From NCBI GenBank assembly GCA_016711925.1, contig JADJSA010000001.1, forward strand, positions 930,001 to 994,000: 64,000 nt of DNA, written 5' to 3'. The translations under genes and the position numbers were made by a program. A model generated the notes under the pieces. That model did not search any database and was not told where the DNA came from. It was given only the letters and a program-made list of their open reading frames with translations. This document shows, piece by piece, positions 1-7,261 of this stretch. The DNA is from Candidatus Methylophosphatis haderslevensis (GTDB lineage: Bacteria; Pseudomonadota; Gammaproteobacteria; Burkholderiales; Rhodocyclaceae). Positions within the stretch are counted from its first letter, which is position 1, and each line of letters starts with the position of its first letter.

Positions 1-80
1 CCGAGGACGTAGAGCAGCGCCGGATACCCGACATATGCGTAAATTACTCCAAATGCGGAGAGAAGCATCAAGGCCAGCAT
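1..80 (-). CDS. Glycosyltransferase N-terminus (partial, runs off window)
   Basis: An ATG at 80-78 on the minus strand opens a frame that runs off the left edge. The 26 visible residues form one hydrophobic segment ending in YVGYPALLYVL. An N-terminal membrane segment of this kind (YxYVGYP) is typical of membrane-anchored family-2 glycosyltransferases in exopolysaccharide loci. Removing the ISL3 element and one copy of its target duplication puts this start codon 13 nt after the stop of the SGNH-hydrolase gene, so the two probably formed one operon. The assignment rests on one short segment and is tentative. Confidence 0.4.
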   Translation of the reverse strand, partial: MLALMLLSAFGVIYAYVGYPALLYVL

Positions 81-90
81 TCCAAATTCC

Positions 91-1410
91 GATTCATCCG
101 ACTTTCATGTGGGTCAGGGCAGCGGGGAACAGGTTAAGGCCGCCGCAATGGAAATAGACGGCGATCTTGAAATGGTCTGGATTGCGGTAGCCGCAAGCGC
201 GTTTCTGGACGGTGGCAATCTTGGAGTTCAGTCCCTCGGCGACGGCATTGGTAACGCGATGGGCAAAGTAGGTCAGCACGTTGGGCAAGTGCCGGGCAAT
301 GAGCTTGGCGGCAGCGATCATCGGTGCCAAGCGGCTGTGCGTCGCCCAGAAGTACCAGCGCTTCCAGAATTTCGTCGCCCACCTCGCCGAGGTATAGTTC
401 CACAGTTGCCGCAGCGCTTCTTTCAACGCCCACGCCCGGCCGGTCTTGAGTTGGGCGACTTTCAGTTCGTCAAAGCGCGCCCTGGCCTTGTCGGTCATGT
501 TCGCCGGATTGGTCAGCCAGAGGTACTTGCTGTTGGCCAGCGTGCTGTCTCCAGCGGCCATCAGCGCCTTGTGTTCCTGCTTCCTGACCTTGTCCACGGC
601 ATCGATGACGTGGCGCATGATGTGGAATCGGTCGAAGACCATCTTGCTCTGTGCCCCCGGAACCGTGTTGCGGCAGGCATTGATGTAGGCTGGCCACATG
701 TCCAGGCTGATCGCCTCGATCTGTTCCCGGCGCTTCTGCGGAAAGGCCTCAAAGTAGGCGGCAAGGCTGGTTTCCTTGCGATCTTCGCCGATGTACTCGA
801 CGGTCGATTCTTCAAGGTCGCAAACGAGCGTCATGTAGCGCTGGCCCTTGGCGATCGCCTTCTCGTCGACGCCGATCTGTCGCGGAAGTTCGTCGGTCTT
901 GGCCGCACGGCCGCGAAGCACCGCACGCTCCATCAGGTGCCAGGCTTCGTCCCAGGTAATGCGCAGGATTGCGGCGGCCTTCTTGACGTTGGCCGCCAGC
1001 AGCATGTCGATGGCCAGCGCTTCAAACAGGTTCGTAAACCGGCTGCCCGCCTGCGCCCACGGCAATCTCACTTGATGCACGCCGTGTTCCGGGCACGATA
1101 CGCGCGGCGCTCGTGCATGCAGGTAGGTGAGGAACTGGCAACTGTCGAGGTGGCGCCAGGTGCGCTCGGCAAGGTGGTCATAAACGCCCAGCTCGCGTCC
1201 GCACTCGGGGCAGGCAAAGCGCTGTCCGGCCGGATGCCCGACATGCACTTCAACGTGCTGCTTGGCCATATCCAGTTCGACTCGCTCCACCGTCCACGGC
1301 GCCCTCAACCCAAGCAACTGTCGGTACAACTCCACGCCCTCCATCGCACGTCCCCCTTGCTGATCGTGCGCGAAAGCGTACTACCGACCCACAGAAATGT
1401 CCGAAGAACC
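91..1410 (-). mobile_element. ISL3-family insertion sequence with 8-bp target duplication
   Basis: The element is 1,320 bp. Its ends (91-114 and, reverse-complemented, 1387-1410) match at 18 of 24 positions and share the inner block tgtgggt. Both flanks carry the octamer caaattcc (83-90 and 1411-1418), a perfect 8-bp target-site duplication, the length usual for ISL3. It contains one full-length transposase gene, so it may still be active. It sits in the short space between an SGNH-hydrolase gene and a glycosyltransferase start and probably uncouples the latter from its operon. Confidence 0.88.
94..1344 (-). CDS. ISL3-family transposase
   Basis: This 416-residue DDE transposase catalyses movement of the surrounding IS. 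The N-terminus carries a zinc-finger-like pair (CPECG near residue 45 and CPEHG near residue 85), as in ISL3 enzymes. The acidic catalytic residues lie in GVDEKAI (around 158), SLDMWPAY (around 214) and VAEGLNSK near the C-terminus. Length is normal for the family and there is no frameshift. The final codons overlap the left inverted repeat. Confidence 0.93.
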   Translation of the reverse strand: MEGVELYRQLLGLRAPWTVERVELDMAKQHVEVHVGHPAGQRFACPECGRELGVYDHLAERTWRHLDSCQFLTYLHARAPRVSCPEHGVHQVRLPWAQAGSRFTNLFEALAIDMLLAANVKKAAAILRITWDEAWHLMERAVLRGRAAKTDELPRQIGVDEKAIAKGQRYMTLVCDLEESTVEYIGEDRKETSLAAYFEAFPQKRREQIEAISLDMWPAYINACRNTVPGAQSKMVFDRFHIMRHVIDAVDKVRKQEHKALMAAGDSTLANSKYLWLTNPANMTDKARARFDELKVAQLKTGRAWALKEALRQLWNYTSARWATKFWKRWYFWATHSRLAPMIAAAKLIARHLPNVLTYFAHRVTNAVAEGLNSKIATVQKRACGYRNPDHFKIAVYFHCGGLNLFPAALTHMKVG

Positions 1411-1421
1411 CAAATTCCAAA

Positions 1422-2315
1422 TCAGTTGGGCACAGTAGAACTCAATCCTCTTTGGCCAACCAAAGAGGATCCCGGCTGTGAAATCGCCGCCAAAAAGTGT
1501 AGAAACTTGCGCGCAACGATCAGTTGCCCCCGTTCGTTCAAGTGTCCGCCGTCCTCCGTATAGTCCGGAGACAGGCTTTTGAACGGGTTCCCGTTGCCGA
1601 TCTCGACGACGGCCTCTCCATTCGGCCCTGTCGATTCAATCTTTTCCAGATCGAAGATTGGGTCGATCTGACCATATTCTCGTCTTAGGAGTTCATTGAA
1701 TTCATTTCGCTTGATGTTCAGTTCTATGTTGCGTATTGGGCGCCCAAGCACTCGCTTTGCAATGCTCTTCAGCCAGTGCTGAAATCCGGTCTGTCGGGAA
1801 ACCAGGGGCATGGTGATATGGGCGATCCTCAGCTTCGGATACTTACTCTTCGCCCGACCGATCATTCCCTTGTATGCGTCGAAGAGCCTCGGAATATCCG
1901 TAGCCTCGGATACGTCGACGTAACAGAACTTCAACATCGCAACATCCGCGCGATCTCCGCCGCCCGCCTCCAGATGCGTCAAGAAATCGGCAATCTTCGA
2001 GTCGGGGGCCGTGTTTTGCCCCACTTCAAAATGCCCAAGTGCCGGCCCATCCATCTCCTTCGGATCCTTCAAATGAACCACTTTCAATTGTGCATTGGCA
2101 TCGCTCGCGGCAATCTTCTCCACACCTTCAAGGATGTTGTAGCCGACGGATTGGTGGCCAAACAAGACCTTCACGCGCGAAAGGGATTTCCATTCTGCCG
2201 CACTAATTGCCGCAGGCGTTGCCATCTTTTGTTCTCCGGGTTCAATTCGTTCGCAAGCCATCAGCAGCATAGTGCAAATCCCTGCAGCTCCTACAAGAAA
2301 GGCGACGCGACTCAT
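1422..2315 (-). CDS. SGNH/GDSL-hydrolase-like lipoprotein
   Basis: This 297-residue protein starts with a hydrophobic segment ending in LLMAC, which fits a lipobox with Cys20 as the lipidated residue. Block FGHQSVGYN near residue 53, DVAMLKFCYVD near 125 and the C-terminal block GGHLNERG resemble envelope SGNH-hydrolase-like proteins of polysaccharide loci, with the last His and preceding acidic residues as catalytic candidates. A classic GDS motif is not obvious, so hydrolase activity is inferred. It lies downstream of the NAD-synthase-like gene on the same strand. An ISL3 element begins 11 bp past its stop codon and separates it from the glycosyltransferase start. It may deacylate or acylate a surface glycan. 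Confidence 0.6.
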   Translation of the reverse strand: MSRVAFLVGAAGICTMLLMACERIEPGEQKMATPAAISAAEWKSLSRVKVLFGHQSVGYNILEGVEKIAASDANAQLKVVHLKDPKEMDGPALGHFEVGQNTAPDSKIADFLTHLEAGGGDRADVAMLKFCYVDVSEATDIPRLFDAYKGMIGRAKSKYPKLRIAHITMPLVSRQTGFQHWLKSIAKRVLGRPIRNIELNIKRNEFNELLRREYGQIDPIFDLEKIESTGPNGEAVVEIGNGNPFKSLSPDYTEDGGHLNERGQLIVARKFLHFLAAISQPGSSLVGQRGLSSTVPN

Positions 2316-2353
2316 ATCGAATTTCCAATCTGTCGATACATGCTAGCCCCCTG

Positions 2354-3373
2354 TCATACACTCGGCGGCTTGGAAATTGGCCCCGGCACCGGCTCAATAA
2401 GAATCGGCGACCAATGCAAAATCGCGGTTGTCCGTCGCTTCGCTTCGATGTCTCGGTAGATGAACTCTGCCTGACCCCGGTCAATTCCCAGTACTTGCGC
2501 CAACACGTTCGCCGAATGACCCTGATTGAATGCCAGCAGCGCGATATCCATCTTGTCGTAAGGCAGTGCGAAATAGAACTCGTCCTGACCCTGGACCATA
2601 CTGTAAGTGTCGGTCGTCGGTTCTGCAGTACATATTTCCTGCGGCAAACCAAGATGCCGTGCCAACGCATACACCTGTGTTTTGTAGAGATGTGCGATCG
2701 GCTTGAGATCAGCCGAACCGTCGCCATTCTTCACGAAGAACCCCTGATCATATTCAAGCCTGTTCGGGGTACCGACGACTGCGTAGTTCAGACGATCTGC
2801 GTGAAAGTACTCCAATGTTTTTCTTACCCGCTGCTTGAAACTGGTTGCGGCGACAATCTGCAAATAGTCTTTCGGGCCAAGTTTCGCCTCGGACACCTTG
2901 CCATCGGGTGACTGAACGACCAGCTTAAAATAGTTGAACCGCCCGTTCTGCCCCCCCGCGATTATGATCTTGCTCTTCCATTCCGCCGAATAGTCGGGAA
3001 ATACGTTTCGCATTGCTTCATCACGCCAGCGGTAACACCCAAGCGCCTCGAGAGCGGGAGCAATGTCGAACTGCTCATGGGCAATGCCGAGTTGTTCGAC
3101 CACCATCCGGCCGCGAATTGAACTCGTCGATACCGAATCCCGCTCGGGGAGCAATAGCCCGTACACTCGCTTATTGCCGACTGCGCTCACGGCAAGTGCA
3201 GCACAAACCGCGCTATCAACGCCGCCCGAGATCGCGACGACCAGCCCCCTCCGATTGAGATCGCGCCCCAGAATCTCCCGAATACGAATTGAGATCCGAT
3301 CGACCTCGGCAGCAGGATCGAGTTCCAGGGAACGCTGCAATGACAAAGTTGCTTGCTGCATTATGATGGTCAC
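2354..3373 (-). CDS. NAD-synthase-like ATP pyrophosphatase (amidotransferase)
   Basis: This 339-residue protein has the PP-loop SGGVDS near residue 49, which activates a carboxylate or carbonyl by adenylylation. The block VGTPNRLEYDQGFFVKNGDGSAD (about 198-220) is the hallmark of NadE-type synthases, and YKTQVYALARHLGLP follows. The C-terminus is longer than in short NadE enzymes and there is no glutaminase domain, so ammonia would come from a partner. The neighbouring ACP, ligase and AsnB-like genes suggest amidation of a metabolite or glycan rather than housekeeping NAD synthesis. That is inference; a true NadE role is not excluded. An internal Met at residue 5 is an alternative start. Confidence 0.7.
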   Translation of the reverse strand: MTIIMQQATLSLQRSLELDPAAEVDRISIRIREILGRDLNRRGLVVAISGGVDSAVCAALAVSAVGNKRVYGLLLPERDSVSTSSIRGRMVVEQLGIAHEQFDIAPALEALGCYRWRDEAMRNVFPDYSAEWKSKIIIAGGQNGRFNYFKLVVQSPDGKVSEAKLGPKDYLQIVAATSFKQRVRKTLEYFHADRLNYAVVGTPNRLEYDQGFFVKNGDGSADLKPIAHLYKTQVYALARHLGLPQEICTAEPTTDTYSMVQGQDEFYFALPYDKMDIALLAFNQGHSANVLAQVLGIDRGQAEFIYRDIEAKRRTTAILHWSPILIEPVPGPISKPPSV

Positions 3374-3401
3374 TTTCCAATTACTAAGCCCTACGTTAAT
3401 A

Positions 3402-4466
3402 AAGCCTCATTCCCTGGCATAGGCGCAAGTCGGCGCATGAAAGAAGCCGGCAACGATCTCGGGCATCTTCTGCAGGCGTCGCATCACGCGATTGAGCATC
3501 GCTTTGAGTTCTTCCTTGGTCTGGACCGTCGTCTTGGCGATGCGGGTCTTGATGTGCCCCCAGGCCAGTTCATCCGGGTTGAGCTCCGGGGCGTAGGGCG
3601 GCAGGAAGAACAGCTCGATCGCTTCGGCGTTGTCCTCGACGAAGCGACTGACCAGCTTCGCCTTGTGCGCCGGATGCCCATCGACGATAAGAAATATCTT
3701 GCGCTCCATCCCGGTGATCAGCCGCTTGAGAAAGTCGCGGAACACGCTCGCATTGACCCGTCCTTCCACGGTCATGAAACGAAAGTGGCCCGGCGCATTG
3801 ACCGCCGAGAGCATGTTCAGCCCGTAGCGTGCCCCGGTGGCCTTGACCACCGGCGTCTGGCCCACCGGCGACCAGGTGGTGCCGGCATGATGGTCCGAGC
3901 GGATGCCCGATTCGTCGGCGAAGAAGATCAGCGCCCCCTCTCGCTTGGCCCGGGCGGCGATCTTCGGGTACGCCTCGGCGCGCCAGCGCTCGACCAAGGC
4001 CGGGTCCTGCTGCCACGCCCGATACAGCGGGCGCTGGGGAGGAAACCCGAGCCGGCGCATCAACCGGCCTACCGACACTTCGCTCAGACTGACGGCAAAC
4101 TCCCTGCCGATGAGCACCCGAATCATGGCCAGCGTCCACAGGGCAAACTCGAAGTTCAACTGCAGCGGGTTCTTGGTGCGCACGATGCGGGCGAGCTTGG
4201 CCATCTGCTTGGCCTCAAGCTTGGGCGGTGCGCCCCGGATCGGCTTGGCTTTGAGCGCACCTTCCCCGCCGTAGTGAAACGCCTCGATCCAGCGGTAGAT
4301 GGTGCGCCGGTTGATGCCCAGCCCGGCGGCGACAAACTCCGGGCTCTCGCCGGACTCGACCCGCTTGACCGCCGCCATGCGCAGCTGCTCCTTTGCTTTG
4401 CGCGGCAATTGCCGCCCGTCGAAGATCTTCTTGCATTTCATGCCTCGAATTATACGTCATGAGGCT
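3402..4466 (-). mobile_element. IS630-family insertion sequence
   Basis: A complete IS630-type transposase gene is bracketed by a short inverted repeat: agcctcat at 3403-3410 and its complement atgaggct at 4459-4466. IS630 elements insert at TA; TA dinucleotides occur beside both ends, but the exact boundaries are uncertain by a few bases. The element lies between the NAD-synthase-like gene and the methyltransferase gene, splitting what was probably one transcription unit. Confidence 0.75.
3407..4441 (-). CDS. IS630-family transposase
   Basis: This 344-residue transposase starts with a helix-turn-helix region (residues about 20-60, NRRTIYRWI). The catalytic triad is visible as FFADESG (first D), LIVDGHPAHK (second D) and the family signature PPYAPELNPDE (final acidic residue). 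Length is typical and the frame is intact, so the enzyme is probably functional. Confidence 0.93.
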   Translation of the reverse strand: MKCKKIFDGRQLPRKAKEQLRMAAVKRVESGESPEFVAAGLGINRRTIYRWIEAFHYGGEGALKAKPIRGAPPKLEAKQMAKLARIVRTKNPLQLNFEFALWTLAMIRVLIGREFAVSLSEVSVGRLMRRLGFPPQRPLYRAWQQDPALVERWRAEAYPKIAARAKREGALIFFADESGIRSDHHAGTTWSPVGQTPVVKATGARYGLNMLSAVNAPGHFRFMTVEGRVNASVFRDFLKRLITGMERKIFLIVDGHPAHKAKLVSRFVEDNAEAIELFFLPPYAPELNPDELAWGHIKTRIAKTTVQTKEELKAMLNRVMRRLQKMPEIVAGFFHAPTCAYARE

Positions 4467-4497
4467 ATGTTTGTGTGCTGTTTAGTATGTCATAACT

Positions 4498-5406
4498 CTA
4501 TTTGCGCATGGCAAATATTGCGCGGATATCACCGTTTTGATCAGCGAGCGGACTAACCTCTTCGAACCAACCAGCCTTTTCAATACGCTTGACCAACAGA
4601 GGCCCCTGACCCAATCCAACTTCGATTCCGAGCCACCCCCCCTTGCGCAAGAATCTCGGTGCATCCTCCAGCACGCGCATCAAAATCCCGACACCAAAAG
4701 GCCCGCCGTCGAACGCAAGCTTCGGCTCGTGGCCCGCTATTTCATCGGGCATTTGCCCGACCTTAACGGAATTGATATATGGGGGATTACAGGTCAGGAT
4801 ATCCACTTGGCCGAAGAAATTTGTCTGCGCAAACGGTTCGAGCAAATTGCCCACTCTGAACTCGACTTGGCGCTCAAGGCCAAGATGCGCTGCGTTCCTT
4901 CTTCCCAACTCGACCGCGTCATCACTCAAATCGGCAGCGAATACAACCGCATTGGGCACGCGATTGGCAATCGCCAGTGCGATATTCCCACAACCTGTGC
5001 AAACGTCCACGACGATAGCACGTCCCTGTTTCGAAGCAACTTCGTTCGCGCGCTCGACAGCTGCCGCCCCGAGCAGTTCGGTCTCCTTTCGAGGAACAAG
5101 CGCTCCCGGCCCCGCAAGCATGTCCATTCCCATGAAATGCTGGCGACCAGTAAGATGTGCCAGAGGAGTACCTCCCAAACGCGACTGGACAAGGCTATTC
5201 AGCCTGAATGTTTCTGTCGAATCGAGCGCGGGAAGCTCGCCAAACAAAGCCATTTCAGCTGATTTTAGATGGCCTGCTGCGGCGAACCAGAGAGCCCGAA
5301 GAGTGCTGTCCAAGGTTTCTTCCGGCTTGTCGGGCAAAAATGAAAGTCGGGAGGACAAGTACTCACGCAAGTCGCCGTAGATCCGAGAGATATCCAATTG
5401 AATCAT
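4498..5406 (-). CDS. PrmC/HemK-like SAM-dependent methyltransferase
   Basis: This class I methyltransferase of 302 residues shows VVDVCTGCGNIALAIA, the SAM-binding glycine-rich loop, and CNPPYI, the NPPY motif of N-methyltransferases acting on amide or amino nitrogen. The N-terminal half (TGRQHFMGM, VPRKETELL) resembles PrmC. The start is placed at the ATG at 5406 because it overlaps the stop of the upstream ligase gene as ATGA, which implies translational coupling; a longer in-frame start would overlap the ligase by over 100 bp. PrmC normally methylates release-factor glutamine, but this copy sits in an ACP/ligase operon and lacks a prfA neighbour. A dedicated substrate is therefore more likely. 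Confidence 0.7.
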   Translation of the reverse strand: MIQLDISRIYGDLREYLSSRLSFLPDKPEETLDSTLRALWFAAAGHLKSAEMALFGELPALDSTETFRLNSLVQSRLGGTPLAHLTGRQHFMGMDMLAGPGALVPRKETELLGAAAVERANEVASKQGRAIVVDVCTGCGNIALAIANRVPNAVVFAADLSDDAVELGRRNAAHLGLERQVEFRVGNLLEPFAQTNFFGQVDILTCNPPYINSVKVGQMPDEIAGHEPKLAFDGGPFGVGILMRVLEDAPRFLRKGGWLGIEVGLGQGPLLVKRIEKAGWFEEVSPLADQNGDIRAIFAMRK

Positions 5407-6956
5407 CGCTCCCCAAGGGTCTTCTTGCTGATCTTCCCGGTGGTCGTCTTGGGCAACTCCGGAGTCAAGACGACTTCTTTTGGCACCATGAAGTTCTCCA
5501 TCCGCGTCAGACACATCGCGCGAATATGCTTTTCGCTTAGGTCCGAATCGGGTTGCAGAACCACGTACGCACGGATCGCCTGCCCGAGAACCTCATCTGG
5601 TATCCCAACGACTGCGACCTCGCGAATGCCCGGGATCGCGAACATTGCGTTTTCGACCTCCACCGGGCTGACCTTCTCGCCCCGCGTCTTGATGATGTCG
5701 TCGCTTCTGCCGACAAAGTACAAGTAGCCGTCTTCATCGACAGTAAAAAGATCATGTGTGCAAAGAACACGCTCCCCAGGGAACTTGCCGGCCTTGAGCA
5801 TGTGGGCAGTCTGCTCTGGCAGATTCCAGTATCCCAACATGACATGGGCGCCGCGTACATACAACTTGCCCGTTTCCCCTGGCTTTACTCGGACTCCTGA
5901 ATCATTAAGAACCATTGCCTCCGTGCCAGGAATTGGGATTCCCACTGAGTCTGGCTTCTTGTCGATCTCCTCGGGTGGAAGATAACTCACGCGTTTGCAT
6001 TCCGTAAGCCCGTACATCCGGAAAATATCCGCATTCGGAAACACCTCCCGCAACCGCAAATTGAAACTTGGCGGCAACGCGGCGGCTGTGTTGGTCACTC
6101 GACGGACCAAAGGGAAACTCAGCGCCTGCCTTTCGTGGGTCGCAAGCAGCATTGCAAATACAGTGGGTACGCCCGGAAAAATCGTCACGCCCTCATCATT
6201 CATTACCTTGAACACTTGGGCTGGGTAAGTGAATGACCGTTCGAGAACCAAAGTCGCGCCAAGGTGGACCGCCATCAATAGCTGATACAGTCCATAGTCA
6301 AACGCCAGCGGAAGTACGCAGAGCAACCGATCATCTTCCTGAAGACGCAAGTATTCAACCAGACTCTGCAGGGCGAACAACATCGACTGGTGACTATGCA
6401 TCACCCCCTTCGGCTCGCCCGTGCTTCCGGACGTGTAGATAAGCGAGGAAAGATCAATCGAAATATTGTTCTGCCCGACGGCTTCTGCACTGGCCGAACT
6501 CAAGGCCGCATCGAAATCCAGCATCGGGACCGGCGATGCGCCTGCAGGCACGCCGCCCGTCACCAACACCGACAACAGGCTACTCGCGCTGCCAACTGCA
6601 GAAGCAAAAGCCCCCTGCAGATGCGCATCAGTCACCATTGCCGTGGCACCGGAGTCATTCAGAATGTACCTCAGCTTGTCATACTTGGTCTGGGGATTGA
6701 TGATCACAAAAGCCGCATCCGCCAGCAGGGTTCCGTACAAAGCGACCGCGCATTGCCATGTGTTATCCAGGAAAATCGCCACCCGATCGCCGCACCGCAC
6801 ACCTTGACTCCTGAGGGCGTTCGATAGTCGAACGCTTCTTTCCCAGAGTTGGCTGTAGGTGACGCGATCCTGGCCGACAACAAGAGCTGTCTTTTGGGGC
6901 ACTCGTTCGACGCTACGCAGAAGCGTCGTCTGCAATAGTCTAAGTGGGCGCGACAT
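5403..6956 (-). CDS. AMP-forming acyl-CoA/acyl-ACP ligase
   Basis: This 517-residue adenylate-forming enzyme activates a carboxylic acid as acyl-AMP and transfers it to CoA or a carrier protein. Motifs are in order: LIYTSGSTGEPKG (P-loop, about residue 172), MYGLTECKR (about 315), YFVGRSDDIIKTRGEKVSP (about 408) and the C-terminal lysine in KTTTGKISKKTL. An acyl carrier protein gene lies immediately upstream and its stop overlaps the next gene, so it probably loads that ACP. It resembles ligases of exopolysaccharide/exosortase-type loci. The acyl substrate cannot be read from the sequence. Confidence 0.8.
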   Translation of the reverse strand: MSRPLRLLQTTLLRSVERVPQKTALVVGQDRVTYSQLWERSVRLSNALRSQGVRCGDRVAIFLDNTWQCAVALYGTLLADAAFVIINPQTKYDKLRYILNDSGATAMVTDAHLQGAFASAVGSASSLLSVLVTGGVPAGASPVPMLDFDAALSSASAEAVGQNNISIDLSSLIYTSGSTGEPKGVMHSHQSMLFALQSLVEYLRLQEDDRLLCVLPLAFDYGLYQLLMAVHLGATLVLERSFTYPAQVFKVMNDEGVTIFPGVPTVFAMLLATHERQALSFPLVRRVTNTAAALPPSFNLRLREVFPNADIFRMYGLTECKRVSYLPPEEIDKKPDSVGIPIPGTEAMVLNDSGVRVKPGETGKLYVRGAHVMLGYWNLPEQTAHMLKAGKFPGERVLCTHDLFTVDEDGYLYFVGRSDDIIKTRGEKVSPVEVENAMFAIPGIREVAVVGIPDEVLGQAIRAYVVLQPDSDLSEKHIRAMCLTRMENFMVPKEVVLTPELPKTTTGKISKKTLGER

Positions 6957-6980
6957 TACGTGTTTCCGAGATCGGGTGAG

Positions 6981-7235
6981 CTAGGACAACGCCGTTTGCG
7001 TGCGTCGAACGAATGCAACAATGTTGTCGACTGAATCAAGATTTTCAGGAAGCATTTCATCTTCCTTTACCTTAATATTGAACGTCTCCTCAATGAACTG
7101 TGTAATCTCCAGCGCACCCACTGAATCAATCACACCTTTAGTGAGCAACGATTCGCCATCGTTCAAAGCACTCTCGTCGTCGGTGAACATGAAGTTCTCC
7201 AAAATGTATGCTCGGATGCGCTTTCGCTCAGTCAT
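6981..7235 (-). CDS. Acyl carrier protein
   Basis: This small acidic protein of 84 residues contains GVIDSVGALEI, with Ser38 as the 4'-phosphopantetheine attachment site (the DSxxxLE pattern). Length and predicted four-helix pattern fit stand-alone ACPs or peptidyl carrier proteins. It lies 24 bp upstream of the ligase gene on the same strand, so the pair probably forms a carrier and its loading enzyme. It differs from housekeeping AcpP, which carries DSLD at this site, so a dedicated pathway is inferred. Confidence 0.88.
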   Translation of the reverse strand: MTERKRIRAYILENFMFTDDESALNDGESLLTKGVIDSVGALEITQFIEETFNIKVKEDEMLPENLDSVDNIVAFVRRTQTALS

Positions 7236-7261
7236 TCTTCTACCCCTGTATTGGCTGCTAG

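Noticed and set aside
109..1563. Long plus-strand open frame of 484 codons opposite the ISL3 transposase
   Set aside because: It is the antisense of a clear transposase gene in a GC-rich sequence and shows no recognisable domain.
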